Origin: Brevibacillus_H sp041920465
GTDB taxonomy: Bacteria > Bacillota > Bacilli > Brevibacillales > Brevibacillaceae
Direction of reading: 5' to 3'
NCBI GenBank assembly: GCA_041920465.1
Contig: JBHGXW010000054.1
Coordinates: forward strand, 124,001 to 188,000
Length of the DNA: 64,000 nt
Position 1 is the stretch's first letter; each line of letters starts with the position of its first letter. A model generated the notes under the pieces. It worked only from the letters and a program-made list of their open reading frames with translations, was not told where the DNA came from and did not search any database. Positions 8,429 through 16,362 of the stretch are shown here, piece after piece. The position numbers were made by a program, and so were the translations under genes.

Positions 8429-8970
8429 CTGGTCAGCACCCGGTTCTCCCAAGCAAACAAAGCAAGCACCGTTTTGGCATCACGAATTTGCCCTTCTGCA
8501 TGAAGCTGTTTTGCCTCATCCAAGGTCAGATGCATGATCTCCACGAACTCGTCTTCATCAGGATGATGTACGCCTTCGTAAAGGCCGGTCGCGATGTAAA
8601 GGTGAAGAAGTTCATTGGCAAAGCCAGGAGAAGTATAAAAGGAACTGACGTGCTCATATTGTTTGGCCTTGTAGCCTGTCTCTTCTTCCAGTTCCCGCTT
8701 GGCGCATTCCAACGGCTCTTCTCCTTTTTCCAGCTTGCCGGCCGGAATTTCTACAATGGAACGTTCCAGCGGCTTTCGGAACTGGCGGACAGCAATCATT
8801 TTGCCGTCCTCCGTTAACGGCAGTACAGCAACAGCTCCCTGGTGCTCGACAATTTCCCGCTTCGCCGTATGCCCATTCGGCAGAACGACCTCATCCACTT
8901 TTACTTTAATGATTTTGCCGTCGTAAATCATTTCGCTATGGATGGTTTTCTCGTATAAACGATCATTCAT
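8425..8970 (-). CDS. nudF: ADP-ribose pyrophosphatase (NUDIX)
   Basis: Hydrolyses ADP-ribose to AMP and ribose-5-phosphate. The 181 aa protein contains an intact NUDIX box, GKLEKGEEPLECAKRELEEE followed by TGY (about residues 79-101), plus the family's RQFRKPLERSIVEIPAG segment before it and the SFYTSPGFANE motif after it. Position between spoIIM and mciZ corresponds to B. subtilis nudF (yqkG). The start is preceded by GGAGG next to a ten-A run. The stop codon overlaps the next gene's ATG by four bases, indicating translational coupling. Confidence 0.93.
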   Translation of the reverse strand: MNDRLYEKTIHSEMIYDGKIIKVKVDEVVLPNGHTAKREIVEHQGAVAVLPLTEDGKMIAVRQFRKPLERSIVEIPAGKLEKGEEPLECAKRELEEETGYKAKQYEHVSSFYTSPGFANELLHLYIATGLYEGVHHPDEDEFVEIMHLTLDEAKQLHAEGQIRDAKTVLALFAWENRVLTR

Positions 8971-9091
8971 CGTTTACTCCTCCTTTTTTTTTTGCACGCG
9001 ATGGTTCTGATGGTTCTAATTCTGCATCTTCATCCATATGTTTCAAACAAATACAACTTGTCCAAGCTATTGTACAGGAGGTGGCAGGCAA

Positions 9092-9235
9092 ATGAAAACC
9101 TATATCAGCTCTCATCAGTTTCGATTGGTCGGTAAAGCATGGGAAATTCGGGCAGCTCTTCGCAATTTGTCTTCCCATCCCATAACTTTGCAAGAATGGC
9201 TAACACGTCTTGATCAGGCTGTAAAGCGGAGTTAA
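9092..9235 (+). CDS. mciZ: MciZ-like mother-cell inhibitor of FtsZ
   Basis: A 47-codon gene on the plus strand with a strong AGGAGGTGG ribosome-binding site. Its product contains LVGKAWEIRAALR followed by LQEWL, closely matching my recollection of the 40-residue B. subtilis MciZ (VGKAWEIRAKLK ... VKDWI). MciZ caps FtsZ filaments and blocks new Z-rings in the mother cell during sporulation. Location right beside nudF is also that of B. subtilis mciZ. A possible sigma-E -10 (CATATGTT, 9035-9042) lies about 50 nt upstream, but no good -35 is seen. It overlaps the 3' end of the opposite-strand DUF3866 gene by 131 bp. Confidence 0.82.
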   Translation: MKTYISSHQFRLVGKAWEIRAALRNLSSHPITLQEWLTRLDQAVKRS

Positions 9236-10337
9236 AGCGCTTCAAATACGATAGACTGGCAGAGGCCAGGCATGCCGCCACATAACCGGTTTGAAACGGA
9301 CTCGCGTCTTGGTGCAAATCCCGTCCCATCGTTGTAATGGGTTCGGGATATTTTTTTTGCAATTGCTCCACTATGGAAATGGAAGGAGCGATTGAATAGA
9401 CAGGGTAATGCCGATTGATTCCTTCGAGTTGTTTCTTGATGAAGGAATCACGCCAATCCTGAAATAAAGGTAGAGGAAGCAATACCGGACAAAGGGTCAA
9501 TCTGTCCAGGAGAGTTAATGTATGATGACTTAACCCTAGATGAGTTGGACGTGAATCTGCGAAACCGATTCGGGGGATTACGATGGGAATACCCCGCAAT
9601 ATGGAAACGGCATGAATGATGTCGGCCAGCTGTACGCCGGAAAAGCCTAAAGCAGTGCCCGTCCCCACTACCCCCGGTCCCAGCATGCAAAGGATGACAT
9701 CCGCTTCATAGACTTCATGGGCAGCCAACATCCCGGTATAGATATTGACAGCTTCTCCGTCTCCTCCCCAGGCATGACCCACAGTTATGGTTGACGAGAT
9801 GATCTCCAGCTCTTTGAGGTGTTGAACATGTTTGCTAATGGCAATCGGCAACGACGCTCCATCCGGCATCACATAAACCAGTTTAAGCGATGGGTTCAAC
9901 TGGTGTAAACTTAACGCCACAATCGGCAGCAAACTGTGCAGCTCCCCGATTAAAACCGGGGTGTGAGAAAGATTGGCCTTCTGATCAGCAAAAACCGAGT
10001 GATAAGGGCTGTTTTGCTCCTCAATGGTGTCCACCGCTACTTGCATAGGGGTATAACGCAGCTTCATAATGTGGCCCCATTTGTTCGGGAAAAGATCTTG
10101 CGTTTTATGATCGGTAAGCTTGCTTATGACGATATGATACCCACCGGTGCCAAGCCCAAGCGAAACAGCAGTTGTGTTAATCATGACGAGATCACCGACA
10201 GAACACTGGGTACTTTGATCAGAAAGAAAATACGCTTGTTCAACCTCACCGCTCTCCAGTATTTTTATCTGAAGATATTGAATCGTGGAATGCTGCTCTA
10301 CGATTTGGACGACTTCCGCAATGCCAAGCTGCAGCAA
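9105..10337 (-). CDS. DUF3866 family protein
   Basis: Function unknown. The protein of about 410 aa has an N-terminal beta-rich region (residues 1-80: QIVEQHSTIQYLQIKILESG ..., LGTGGYHIVIS) and a larger alpha/beta body with glycine-rich loops such as LGPGVVGTGTALGFSG and the GLSHHTLT motif characteristic of DUF3866. I favour a TTG start at 10337, because GGGGGGTGATC, almost the full anti-16S complement, precedes it at good spacing. An ATG six codons upstream (10355) is also open. The last 43 codons are antisense to mciZ. It is convergent with mciZ and downstream of the peptidase operon's terminator. Confidence 0.8.
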   Translation of the reverse strand: MLQLGIAEVVQIVEQHSTIQYLQIKILESGEVEQAYFLSDQSTQCSVGDLVMINTTAVSLGLGTGGYHIVISKLTDHKTQDLFPNKWGHIMKLRYTPMQVAVDTIEEQNSPYHSVFADQKANLSHTPVLIGELHSLLPIVALSLHQLNPSLKLVYVMPDGASLPIAISKHVQHLKELEIISSTITVGHAWGGDGEAVNIYTGMLAAHEVYEADVILCMLGPGVVGTGTALGFSGVQLADIIHAVSILRGIPIVIPRIGFADSRPTHLGLSHHTLTLLDRLTLCPVLLPLPLFQDWRDSFIKKQLEGINRHYPVYSIAPSISIVEQLQKKYPEPITTMGRDLHQDASPFQTGYVAACLASASLSYLKRFNSALQPDQDVLAILAKLWDGKTNCEELPEFPMLYRPIETDES

Positions 10338-10395
10338 ATGATCACCCCCCAGCATGACTCAATCCATCCTATGCTTCGCATGAGGCAACCATTCG

Positions 10396-10425
10396 AAATA
10401 AGAAAAGCCCAGGGTTAACCTGAGC
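10396..10425 (-). terminator. rho-independent terminator after the methylmalonyl-CoA operon
   Basis: On the minus strand GCTCAGG-TTAAC-CCTGGGC (one G-T pair), then TTTTCTTATTT, 33 nt past the M20 peptidase stop. Confidence 0.7.
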
Positions 10426-10457
10426 CTTAGGGCGAAAAACAATGGATACAGGGATTC

Positions 10458-11573
10458 CTACTCCAAGCATTCGGCAACAACAGCCATTACCAATTCAGCC
10501 GCTTTGTTCAGTTCTTCAATTGGCATGCGTTCATTCGTGGTGTGAATTTCTTCATAACCAATACCGAAGTTTACGGTTGGAATGCCAAAACCGTTGAATA
10601 CGTTACCATCGCTTCCTCCACCGCTTTTCTCCAGCTTCGGTTCGCGATTGACGCGACGGATGGCCGCCATTGCTTTTTGTACGACAGGATGAGACTCGTC
10701 GAACTTGAAGCCGTGATACATGAAAATCACTTCGTTTTCGCAGCGAGCACCCATTTCAGCAGCAGCCGATTCGAATGCAGTTGTCATCTTCTTCACTTGT
10801 TCTTCCAGCTTATCCATTACAAGACTTCGCGCCTCGGACCATACTTCCACGTAATCCGCAACGATGTTGTACGCTTTTCCGCCTTCAAAACGACCAATGT
10901 TGGCAGTTGTATCTTCGTCAATCCGGCCTAACGGCATGCGGGAAACTGCCTTGCTGGCAACTGTAATAGCACTGATTCCGTCTTCCGGATTGACGCCGGC
11001 ATGCGCTGCTTTTCCATGAATCTTGGTCACGATGCGGTATTGGCCGGCGCCTGCAGTGATAATCTCGCCTACTTTACCGTTCGAATCGAGGATAAAGCCC
11101 AATTGTGCCTTCAACAGACTGCTGTCCATCGCGCGGGAGCCTACCAATCCGGACTCTTCGCCTACCGTGATGACCACTTGAATCGTTGGATGCGGCAAAT
11201 TGTTTTCCTTGATCGTGCGAATCCCTTCGAAAATGGCGGAAATACCCGCTTTGTCATCAGCGCCAAGAATGGTCGTGCCGTCCGAATATACATAGCCATC
11301 CCGAACGGAAGGCTTAACACCTTTGCCCGGAACAACCGTATCCATATGGCTGCTGAACAGAATAACAGGACCAGCAGCAGTTCCTTCCAGTGTCGCAACT
11401 AAATTGTTGGCACCATGACCAGTTTTTTGAGCTGCATCATCTTCCTCTACTTTGAATCCAAGCGAGAGCAGCTTTTCCTTTAATACTTTTGCGATTTCTG
11501 CTTCATGCTTTGTTTCGCTGTCGATTTGAACGAGTTCAAGAAATTCGTTTAACAGGCGTTCTTGGTTAATCAC
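10458..11573 (-). CDS. yqjE: M20 family zinc peptidase, YqjE/PepT-like
   Basis: Probable cytosolic zinc aminopeptidase or deacylase related to tripeptidase T; substrate unknown. Metal-site motifs are present: SSHMDTVVPG, the bridging GADDKAGISA, VGEESGLVGS and DSNGKVG, and a C-terminal His in NFGIGYEEIHT. A dimerization insert lies near residues 175-285. I chose the GTG at 11573 because AAGGAGGG precedes it at 7 nt, giving 371 aa, the length of B. subtilis YqjE. The open frame continues 25 codons upstream without a ribosome-binding site. It follows the carboxyltransferase gene as yqjE follows yqjD in B. subtilis, so a link to acyl-CoA turnover is possible but unproven. Confidence 0.88.
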   Translation of the reverse strand: MINQERLLNEFLELVQIDSETKHEAEIAKVLKEKLLSLGFKVEEDDAAQKTGHGANNLVATLEGTAAGPVILFSSHMDTVVPGKGVKPSVRDGYVYSDGTTILGADDKAGISAIFEGIRTIKENNLPHPTIQVVITVGEESGLVGSRAMDSSLLKAQLGFILDSNGKVGEIITAGAGQYRIVTKIHGKAAHAGVNPEDGISAITVASKAVSRMPLGRIDEDTTANIGRFEGGKAYNIVADYVEVWSEARSLVMDKLEEQVKKMTTAFESAAAEMGARCENEVIFMYHGFKFDESHPVVQKAMAAIRRVNREPKLEKSGGGSDGNVFNGFGIPTVNFGIGYEEIHTTNERMPIEELNKAAELVMAVVAECLE

Positions 11574-11669
11574 TCGTTTACCCTCCTTGGCTGGACATTC
11601 ATATGTATCAATCGAATTCCAGTATAACGCAAAATCGGGTAGATGCACATGCTTGCAATCAAATTTTTT

Positions 11670-13226
11670 TTACAATGGAATATTTCCGTGTTTCTTCTTC
11701 GGACGGTGCTCTTCTTTGTTGCGAAGCATTTCCAGTGAAAGTTTCAAATGTTTACGTGTCTCACGCGGATCGATTACATCGTCAACCATGCCATGTTCCG
11801 CGGCAACGTAAGGGTTGGCGAATTTTTCACGATATTCGGCGATCTTGGCTTGGCGTGTCGCTTGTGGGTTATCGCTTTGTTCAATCTCTCTGGCAAAAAT
11901 AATGTTGGCTGCCCCTTCAGGACCCATTACCGCAATCTCGGCGTTAGGCCATGCATATACGACATCAGCTCCGATTGCCTTGGAATTAAGAGCTACATAT
12001 GCCCCTCCATACGCTTTGCGAGTAATGACGGAAATCTTCGGTACGGTCGCCTCGGAATAGGCATAGAGGATCTTGGCACCGTGGCGAATAATTCCACCAT
12101 GCTCCTGATTGATGCCAGGGAAAAAGCCGGTTACGTCAACAAACGTAATTAACGGGATATTAAACGAGTCACATGTCCGAATAAAGCGGGCCAACTTATC
12201 TGAGGAATCGATGTCTAGTCCGCCTGCCATCACTTTGGGCTGGTTGGCGATCAAGCCGACGCTTTGACCGTTGATTCGGCCAAATCCCACGACAATATTG
12301 CGGGCAAAATCAGGCTGAACCTCCATGAAATCTCCGTGGTCAACGATTAGCTCAAGCACCTTTTTCACGTCGTACACTTTTGTTCCGGCAACCGGCACCA
12401 GATCAATGATCTCTTCCAGCCAATCACCGTCCGGTCCTGTGTATTCTACGCAGGGAGGCTCTTCTTTATAACTCTGCGGTAAAAAGCTTAACAAGTGGCG
12501 TACCTGCTCCAGCACTTCTTCTTCTGTTGCGGCTGTAAAATGGGCGTTACCGCTAATTGATGAGTGAACGCTCGCACCACCCAAGTCTTCGCTTGAGATT
12601 TTTTCACCAGTCACCGTTTCAATTACTTTCGGACCGGTAATAAACATTTGCGATGTCTTCTCCACCATGAACACATAGTCGGTGATGGCCGGCGAATAAA
12701 CGGCTCCTCCGGCACAAGGCCCTAGAATGACGGAGATTTGCGGAATGACGCCCGAATAAATGGAGTTGCGGTAAAAGATGTGGCCATACCCGTCGAGCGA
12801 GACAACCCCCTCTTGGATTCGGGCTCCGCCAGAGTCATTCAATCCGATGACAGGAGCGCCGTTTTTGGCCGCCAAGTCCATAATCGTGGCAATCTTGCGG
12901 GCGTGCATCTCCCCTAATGCTCCGCCGAATACGGTAAAATCTTGGGCAAATACATAGACAAGCCGTCCGTTAATTTTACCGTAACCGGTAACAACCCCTT
13001 CCCCCGGAGCTTCCATTTTATCCATGCCAAAGTTGGTAGCCCGGTGCTTCACAAATGGATTCAGTTCAACAAAAGAATCCCGATCAAGCAAAATATCAAT
13101 ACGCTCGCGGGCCGTCAGCTTGCCACGGTTATGCTGGGCTTCAATCCGTTCATCTCCGCCGCCCATCTCCACCTTTCGTTTGCGTTCATAAAGCTCATCT
13201 ATTTTTTCGTACATTGCCTCACTCAT
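11670..13226 (-). CDS. yqjD: propionyl-/acyl-CoA carboxylase carboxyltransferase (beta) subunit
   Basis: Carboxyltransferase half of a biotin-dependent acyl-CoA carboxylase; in this context probably propionyl-CoA to methylmalonyl-CoA. The two crotonase-like halves are visible, with the acyl-CoA site NDSGGARIQEGV near residue 120 and the carboxybiotin-side oxyanion region GGAYVALNSKAIGADVV near 410. The start at 13226 follows AAGGAG and overlaps the upstream gene by 8 bp, giving 518 aa. An upstream extension of 45 codons reads poorly and is rejected. No biotin carboxylase or carrier gene lies in this operon; accC/accB are 37 kb away in the window. Decarboxylase activity is a possible alternative. 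Confidence 0.93.
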   Translation of the reverse strand: MSEAMYEKIDELYERKRKVEMGGGDERIEAQHNRGKLTARERIDILLDRDSFVELNPFVKHRATNFGMDKMEAPGEGVVTGYGKINGRLVYVFAQDFTVFGGALGEMHARKIATIMDLAAKNGAPVIGLNDSGGARIQEGVVSLDGYGHIFYRNSIYSGVIPQISVILGPCAGGAVYSPAITDYVFMVEKTSQMFITGPKVIETVTGEKISSEDLGGASVHSSISGNAHFTAATEEEVLEQVRHLLSFLPQSYKEEPPCVEYTGPDGDWLEEIIDLVPVAGTKVYDVKKVLELIVDHGDFMEVQPDFARNIVVGFGRINGQSVGLIANQPKVMAGGLDIDSSDKLARFIRTCDSFNIPLITFVDVTGFFPGINQEHGGIIRHGAKILYAYSEATVPKISVITRKAYGGAYVALNSKAIGADVVYAWPNAEIAVMGPEGAANIIFAREIEQSDNPQATRQAKIAEYREKFANPYVAAEHGMVDDVIDPRETRKHLKLSLEMLRNKEEHRPKKKHGNIPL

Positions 13227-14064
13227 TCGATTGCTCTCCTTTGTGATCTTGTGGATATTGGCACAGTTCGAACAAGACGCCTCTCGCTGCTTTCGGATGC
13301 AGGAAAGCAATTTGAGCGCCATGTGCTCCTGATTTAGGTGTCTCGTGAATGAGAGGAACACCGTTTGCTTTCAGACGGGCGAGCCGGGCGCCAATATCGT
13401 CTACGTCAAGGGCAATATGGTGAATTCCCTCGCCGCGTTTCTCAATAAACAGAGCAATCGGACTGTCCGGGGCAGTCGGCTCCAACAGTTCGAAGCGTGT
13501 TTCCCCAATACGCAAGAAAGCAACCCGAACTTTTTCGCTTTCCACCACTTCTTCTCCAAGGAAGGAAAGGCCCAATTGTTCCGTGTAGAAAGGCAGGGCA
13601 GCTTCAAGACTTTTCACGGCAATCCCGATATGGGCAATTTTTTTCGGCGGCTGTTGGAAAGACATTCGCTTCGCTTGAATCGTATTCCGAATAAAGTCGG
13701 CTGTTATCTTGGTTGGAGTGCCCGGAGTAAAGATTTCCGAAATCCCCTGAGACTTCAAGAAGGGGATATCTTCATCAGGGATAACTCCTCCGCCAATAAC
13801 CAAAATATCGTCCGCATGTTGTTCCCGCAGCAGCCGCACAACTTCCGGAAACAACTCGTTATGTGCCCCTGACAAACAGGATAACCCGATGCAATCCACG
13901 TCTTCCTGGATTGCAGCATTGACGATTTGTTCAGGTGTTTGTCTTAGACCTGTATATACAACTTCCATTCCTTCATCCCGAAGCGCTTGTGCTATAACCA
14001 GTGCTCCCCGGTCATGACCGTCAAGTCCCGGCTTGGCGACCAGTACACGAATTTTTCTATCCAT
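13219..14064 (-). CDS. fused B12-binding mutase subunit and methylmalonyl-CoA epimerase
   Basis: Two domains in one 281 aa chain. Residues 1-132 are a cobalamin-binding domain: KPGLDGHDRG with the B12-ligand His17, SCLSG (62-66) and GGGVI (91-95). Residues 142-271 are a VOC-fold methylmalonyl-CoA epimerase: HIGIAV with metal His145, FELLEP, GIHHIALDV and a C-terminal GVLFEL Glu. A short linker, SFQQPPKK, joins them. The chain thus supplies the mutase's cofactor domain and racemizes its substrate. It lies 26 bp after the large-subunit gene and overlaps the carboxyltransferase gene by 8 bp. No frame problem is seen at the junction, so the fusion appears real. Confidence 0.9.
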   Translation of the reverse strand: MDRKIRVLVAKPGLDGHDRGALVIAQALRDEGMEVVYTGLRQTPEQIVNAAIQEDVDCIGLSCLSGAHNELFPEVVRLLREQHADDILVIGGGVIPDEDIPFLKSQGISEIFTPGTPTKITADFIRNTIQAKRMSFQQPPKKIAHIGIAVKSLEAALPFYTEQLGLSFLGEEVVESEKVRVAFLRIGETRFELLEPTAPDSPIALFIEKRGEGIHHIALDVDDIGARLARLKANGVPLIHETPKSGAHGAQIAFLHPKAARGVLFELCQYPQDHKGEQSNE

Positions 14065-14090
14065 GACTTATGTTCCCCTTTCTACCGCAT

Positions 14091-15743
14091 TTATACGGCT
14101 TTATATTCACCGAACACTTGACGCAGTACACCGCAGATTTCGCCAATTGTCGCGTAACTCTTCACACAATCCAGGATAACCGGCATCAAATTCTCCGTTC
14201 CTTGCGCTGCTTCTCGCAATCGATTGAGCGTTTGTTCGACCAAGGCATTGTCCCTGCGGCTGCGAAGGCTATCCAGCTTTTCCTTTTGTTTTTTGCCAAG
14301 TGCAGGATCAACACGAAGAAGCTCCGGTTGTGGTTCATGATCCAGCTTAAAGCAGTTCATGCCTACCACTTTTTCTTCTCCTGATTCGATCTTGCGTTGC
14401 GTTTCATAAGCTTGCTTGTGGATTTCGCGCTGCATGTATCCAGCCTCTACGGCTGCTACAGCTCCACCCATCCGCTCAATCTTTTCCATGTATTCTAATG
14501 CTTTCGCTTCAATTTGATCCGTCAAATATTCCACGAAATAAGAACCTGCCAATGGATCGACCGTATCGGTAACCCCGCTCTCAAAAGCAATGATCTGTTG
14601 GGTCCTAAGCGCGATTCGAGCCGATTCTTCCGTCGGCAGTGCCAAAGCTTCATCGCGCGAGTTGGTATGCAGACTCTGCGTACCTCCCAAGACGGCAGCC
14701 AACGCTTGAATGGTTACCCTGACGATATTGTTGTCAGGCTGTTGCGCTGTCAAAGTGGAACCTCCCGTTTGCGTATGCACGCGGAACTGCCATGATTTTG
14801 GATTTTTCGCTCCGTATCTTTCACGCATCAAACGAGCCCAAATCCGTCTTGCTGCACGGAATTTGGCAATCTCCTCGAAGAAATTGTTATGTCCGTTAAA
14901 GAAGAAAGACAACTGCGGTGCGAACTGGTCAATATCGAGCCCCGCCTGAATCGCTGCCTCCACATAGGCAATTCCGTCAGCAAGCGTGAAAGCAACCTCT
15001 TGGACGGCGGTAGAACCTGCTTCTCTGATGTGGTAACCGGAAATAGAGATGGTGTTCCACTTCGGTACATTCTCCGCACAATAAGCAAAGATATCCGTAA
15101 TGAGCCGCATCGATGGCTTCGGCGGAAAGATATAGGTACCGCGGGCAATATATTCTTTCAAAATATCGTTTTGGATCGTGCCGGATAATTTTGCGGACGG
15201 AACGCCTTGTTTTTCACCTACCGCGATGTACATCGCCAGGAGGACCGATGCAGGAGCATTGATGGTCATGGAAGTGCTCACTTTATCAAGAGGTATTCCT
15301 TCCAATAAGGTTTCCATGTCTTCAAGAGAGTCGATCGCCACTCCAACCTTGCCTACCTCTCCTGCCGCCATTCGGTCATCAGAATCGTAGCCGATCTGTG
15401 TCGGGAGGTCAAAAGCAACACTTAAACCGGTTTGTCCCTGTTCCAAAAGATAGCGGAAGCGCTTATTCGTCTCTTCCGCAGATCCAAAACCAGCGTATTG
15501 ACGCATTGTCCAATAACGTCCACGGTACATGGTTGGCTGTACCCCACGCGTATACGGATATTCGCCTGGGAACCCCAATCTTTCCATGTAAGCGTCATCA
15601 ATTATTTCCGGAAGATAGACCCTGTCCACCTCAATATCAGACGAAGTGGCAAATCGAGTCTTTCGCTCAGGGTTTTTCTCAAGACGTTTAGCCACTTCTT
15701 GTTGCCACTCTTGATAGAGTTGGGTAAAATCTTTTTTGGACAC
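14091..15743 (-). CDS. methylmalonyl-CoA mutase, catalytic large subunit
   Basis: Isomerizes methylmalonyl-CoA to succinyl-CoA with adenosylcobalamin. The 550 aa chain holds only the TIM-barrel part; the B12-binding domain is in the next gene. Visible family segments are QPTMYRGRYWTMRQYAGF near residue 80, FDLPTQIGYDSD, SISGYHIREAGSTAVQE and QLSFFFNGHNNFFEE. I prefer the GTG at 15743, preceded by GGAGGG at 7 nt, over the ATG five codons earlier. Large-subunit/small-subunit splitting and length suit the bacillar or archaeal mcmA1-type enzyme. Isobutyryl-CoA mutase is an alternative, but the epimerase and carboxyltransferase neighbours favour methylmalonyl-CoA. Confidence 0.92.
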   Translation of the reverse strand: MSKKDFTQLYQEWQQEVAKRLEKNPERKTRFATSSDIEVDRVYLPEIIDDAYMERLGFPGEYPYTRGVQPTMYRGRYWTMRQYAGFGSAEETNKRFRYLLEQGQTGLSVAFDLPTQIGYDSDDRMAAGEVGKVGVAIDSLEDMETLLEGIPLDKVSTSMTINAPASVLLAMYIAVGEKQGVPSAKLSGTIQNDILKEYIARGTYIFPPKPSMRLITDIFAYCAENVPKWNTISISGYHIREAGSTAVQEVAFTLADGIAYVEAAIQAGLDIDQFAPQLSFFFNGHNNFFEEIAKFRAARRIWARLMRERYGAKNPKSWQFRVHTQTGGSTLTAQQPDNNIVRVTIQALAAVLGGTQSLHTNSRDEALALPTEESARIALRTQQIIAFESGVTDTVDPLAGSYFVEYLTDQIEAKALEYMEKIERMGGAVAAVEAGYMQREIHKQAYETQRKIESGEEKVVGMNCFKLDHEPQPELLRVDPALGKKQKEKLDSLRSRRDNALVEQTLNRLREAAQGTENLMPVILDCVKSYATIGEICGVLRQVFGEYKAV

Positions 15744-15790
15744 GCATAGTCCCTCCATTCCCAGGATTCATAAACACAACTCTCGTTTCA

Positions 15791-15818
15791 ATTCTAGCAT
15801 AGTTAATTGCTTTTTCAA
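15791..15818 (-). promoter_or_regulatory. sigma-A promoter of the methylmalonyl-CoA operon
   Basis: Minus strand TTGAAA, 16-bp spacer, TAGAAT, with an extended TG before the -10. It lies about 50 nt upstream of the mutase start. Confidence 0.65.
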
Positions 15819-15888
15819 CGAAACAAAACAGAAAACAGTTTTAATTTATTATATTTTGAGACAGTTACGAAGTAGGTGATGATGAAGG

Positions 15889-15972
15889 ATGAAACGTTCA
15901 ACTGTTGCAAAGATCATTTTGGTTTTGCTGGTGCTTTCTCTGATTATACCTTCCTTTTATATAATTAGATAA
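15889..15972 (+). CDS. 27-residue hydrophobic peptide, possibly Prli42-like
   Basis: A short plus-strand frame with a strong AGGTGAT ribosome-binding site 8 nt before ATG. The product has a basic start (MKRSTVAK), one transmembrane helix (IILVLLVLSLIIPSFY) and ends IIR. Size and layout recall the small membrane peptides annotated as stressosome-associated Prli42 in bacilli, but sequence alone does not settle it. It lies in the gap upstream of the mutase operon and is divergent from it. No convincing promoter was found. It could also be chance, although the ribosome-binding site spacing and clean helix argue otherwise. Confidence 0.45.
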   Translation: MKRSTVAKIILVLLVLSLIIPSFYIIR

Positions 15973-16000
15973 AAATAATAACAATAAATTCGATAAAATA

Positions 16001-16204
16001 AGCAAGAAAAGACTTCGTCCCTCTTCGCTCTATTTAAGCTCGCTTGGAGCGTCTACCGTCCGCTCCGCTCAATTCTGAAGGGAGTGCAAGAAAACCACTT
16101 GGCCTCTCAATGGTGTAAAGAATGCCGACTCTTTTCCTTCTTTCGCTCCCTGCGCTTTGTTTCGCTTAAAAGGAGCTGTGAGTGGACGAAGTTTTTCTTC
16201 TGCT
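16001..16204. repeat. 204-bp intergenic element bounded by long imperfect inverted repeats
   Basis: The left arm (16001-16020) and right arm (16184-16204) pair as AGC, AAGAAAA, ACTTCGTCC against GGACGAAGT, TTTTCTT, GCT with one or two bulged bases. A CTC/GAG step extends the pairing inward. Inside is a perfect hairpin, GGAGCG ... CGCTCC, near 16038-16060, and further short complementary segments. No frame in it resembles a gene. It may be a structured RNA (the right arm ends in a T-rich run) or a MITE-like non-autonomous repeat. No obvious target-site duplication flanks it. Confidence 0.55.
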
Positions 16205-16217
16205 GAACAAAAGGAAA

Positions 16218-16259
16218 GAAAGTTTAACCACTTTCATAATGTAAAGCGGTTAAACTTTC
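16218..16259. repeat. perfect long hairpin
   Basis: GAAAGTTTAACC and GGTTAAACTTTC are exact 12-bp complements, extended inward by CTTT/AAAG after one A-C mismatch, with an eight-base loop. It sits between the inverted-repeat element and the terminator of the secreted-protein gene. There is no T run on either side, so an ordinary terminator is unlikely. It could be an RNA stabilizer or an operator. Confidence 0.6.
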
Positions 16260-16273
16260 CGATATGATCAAGT

Positions 16274-16307
16274 AAAAACCCCTCTCGTTATTCGTTACGA
16301 GAGGGGT
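16274..16307 (-). terminator. strong terminator of the secreted repeat-protein gene
   Basis: Minus strand ACCCCTCTCGT, eight-base loop, ACGAGAGGGGT, then TTTT. A perfect 11-bp stem located 56 nt past the stop. Confidence 0.9.
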
Positions 16308-16362
16308 CTTCTTTTACTCACAGTGTAGCACCGTACAGCAAGTTATCGTCGGCGGAATTATC

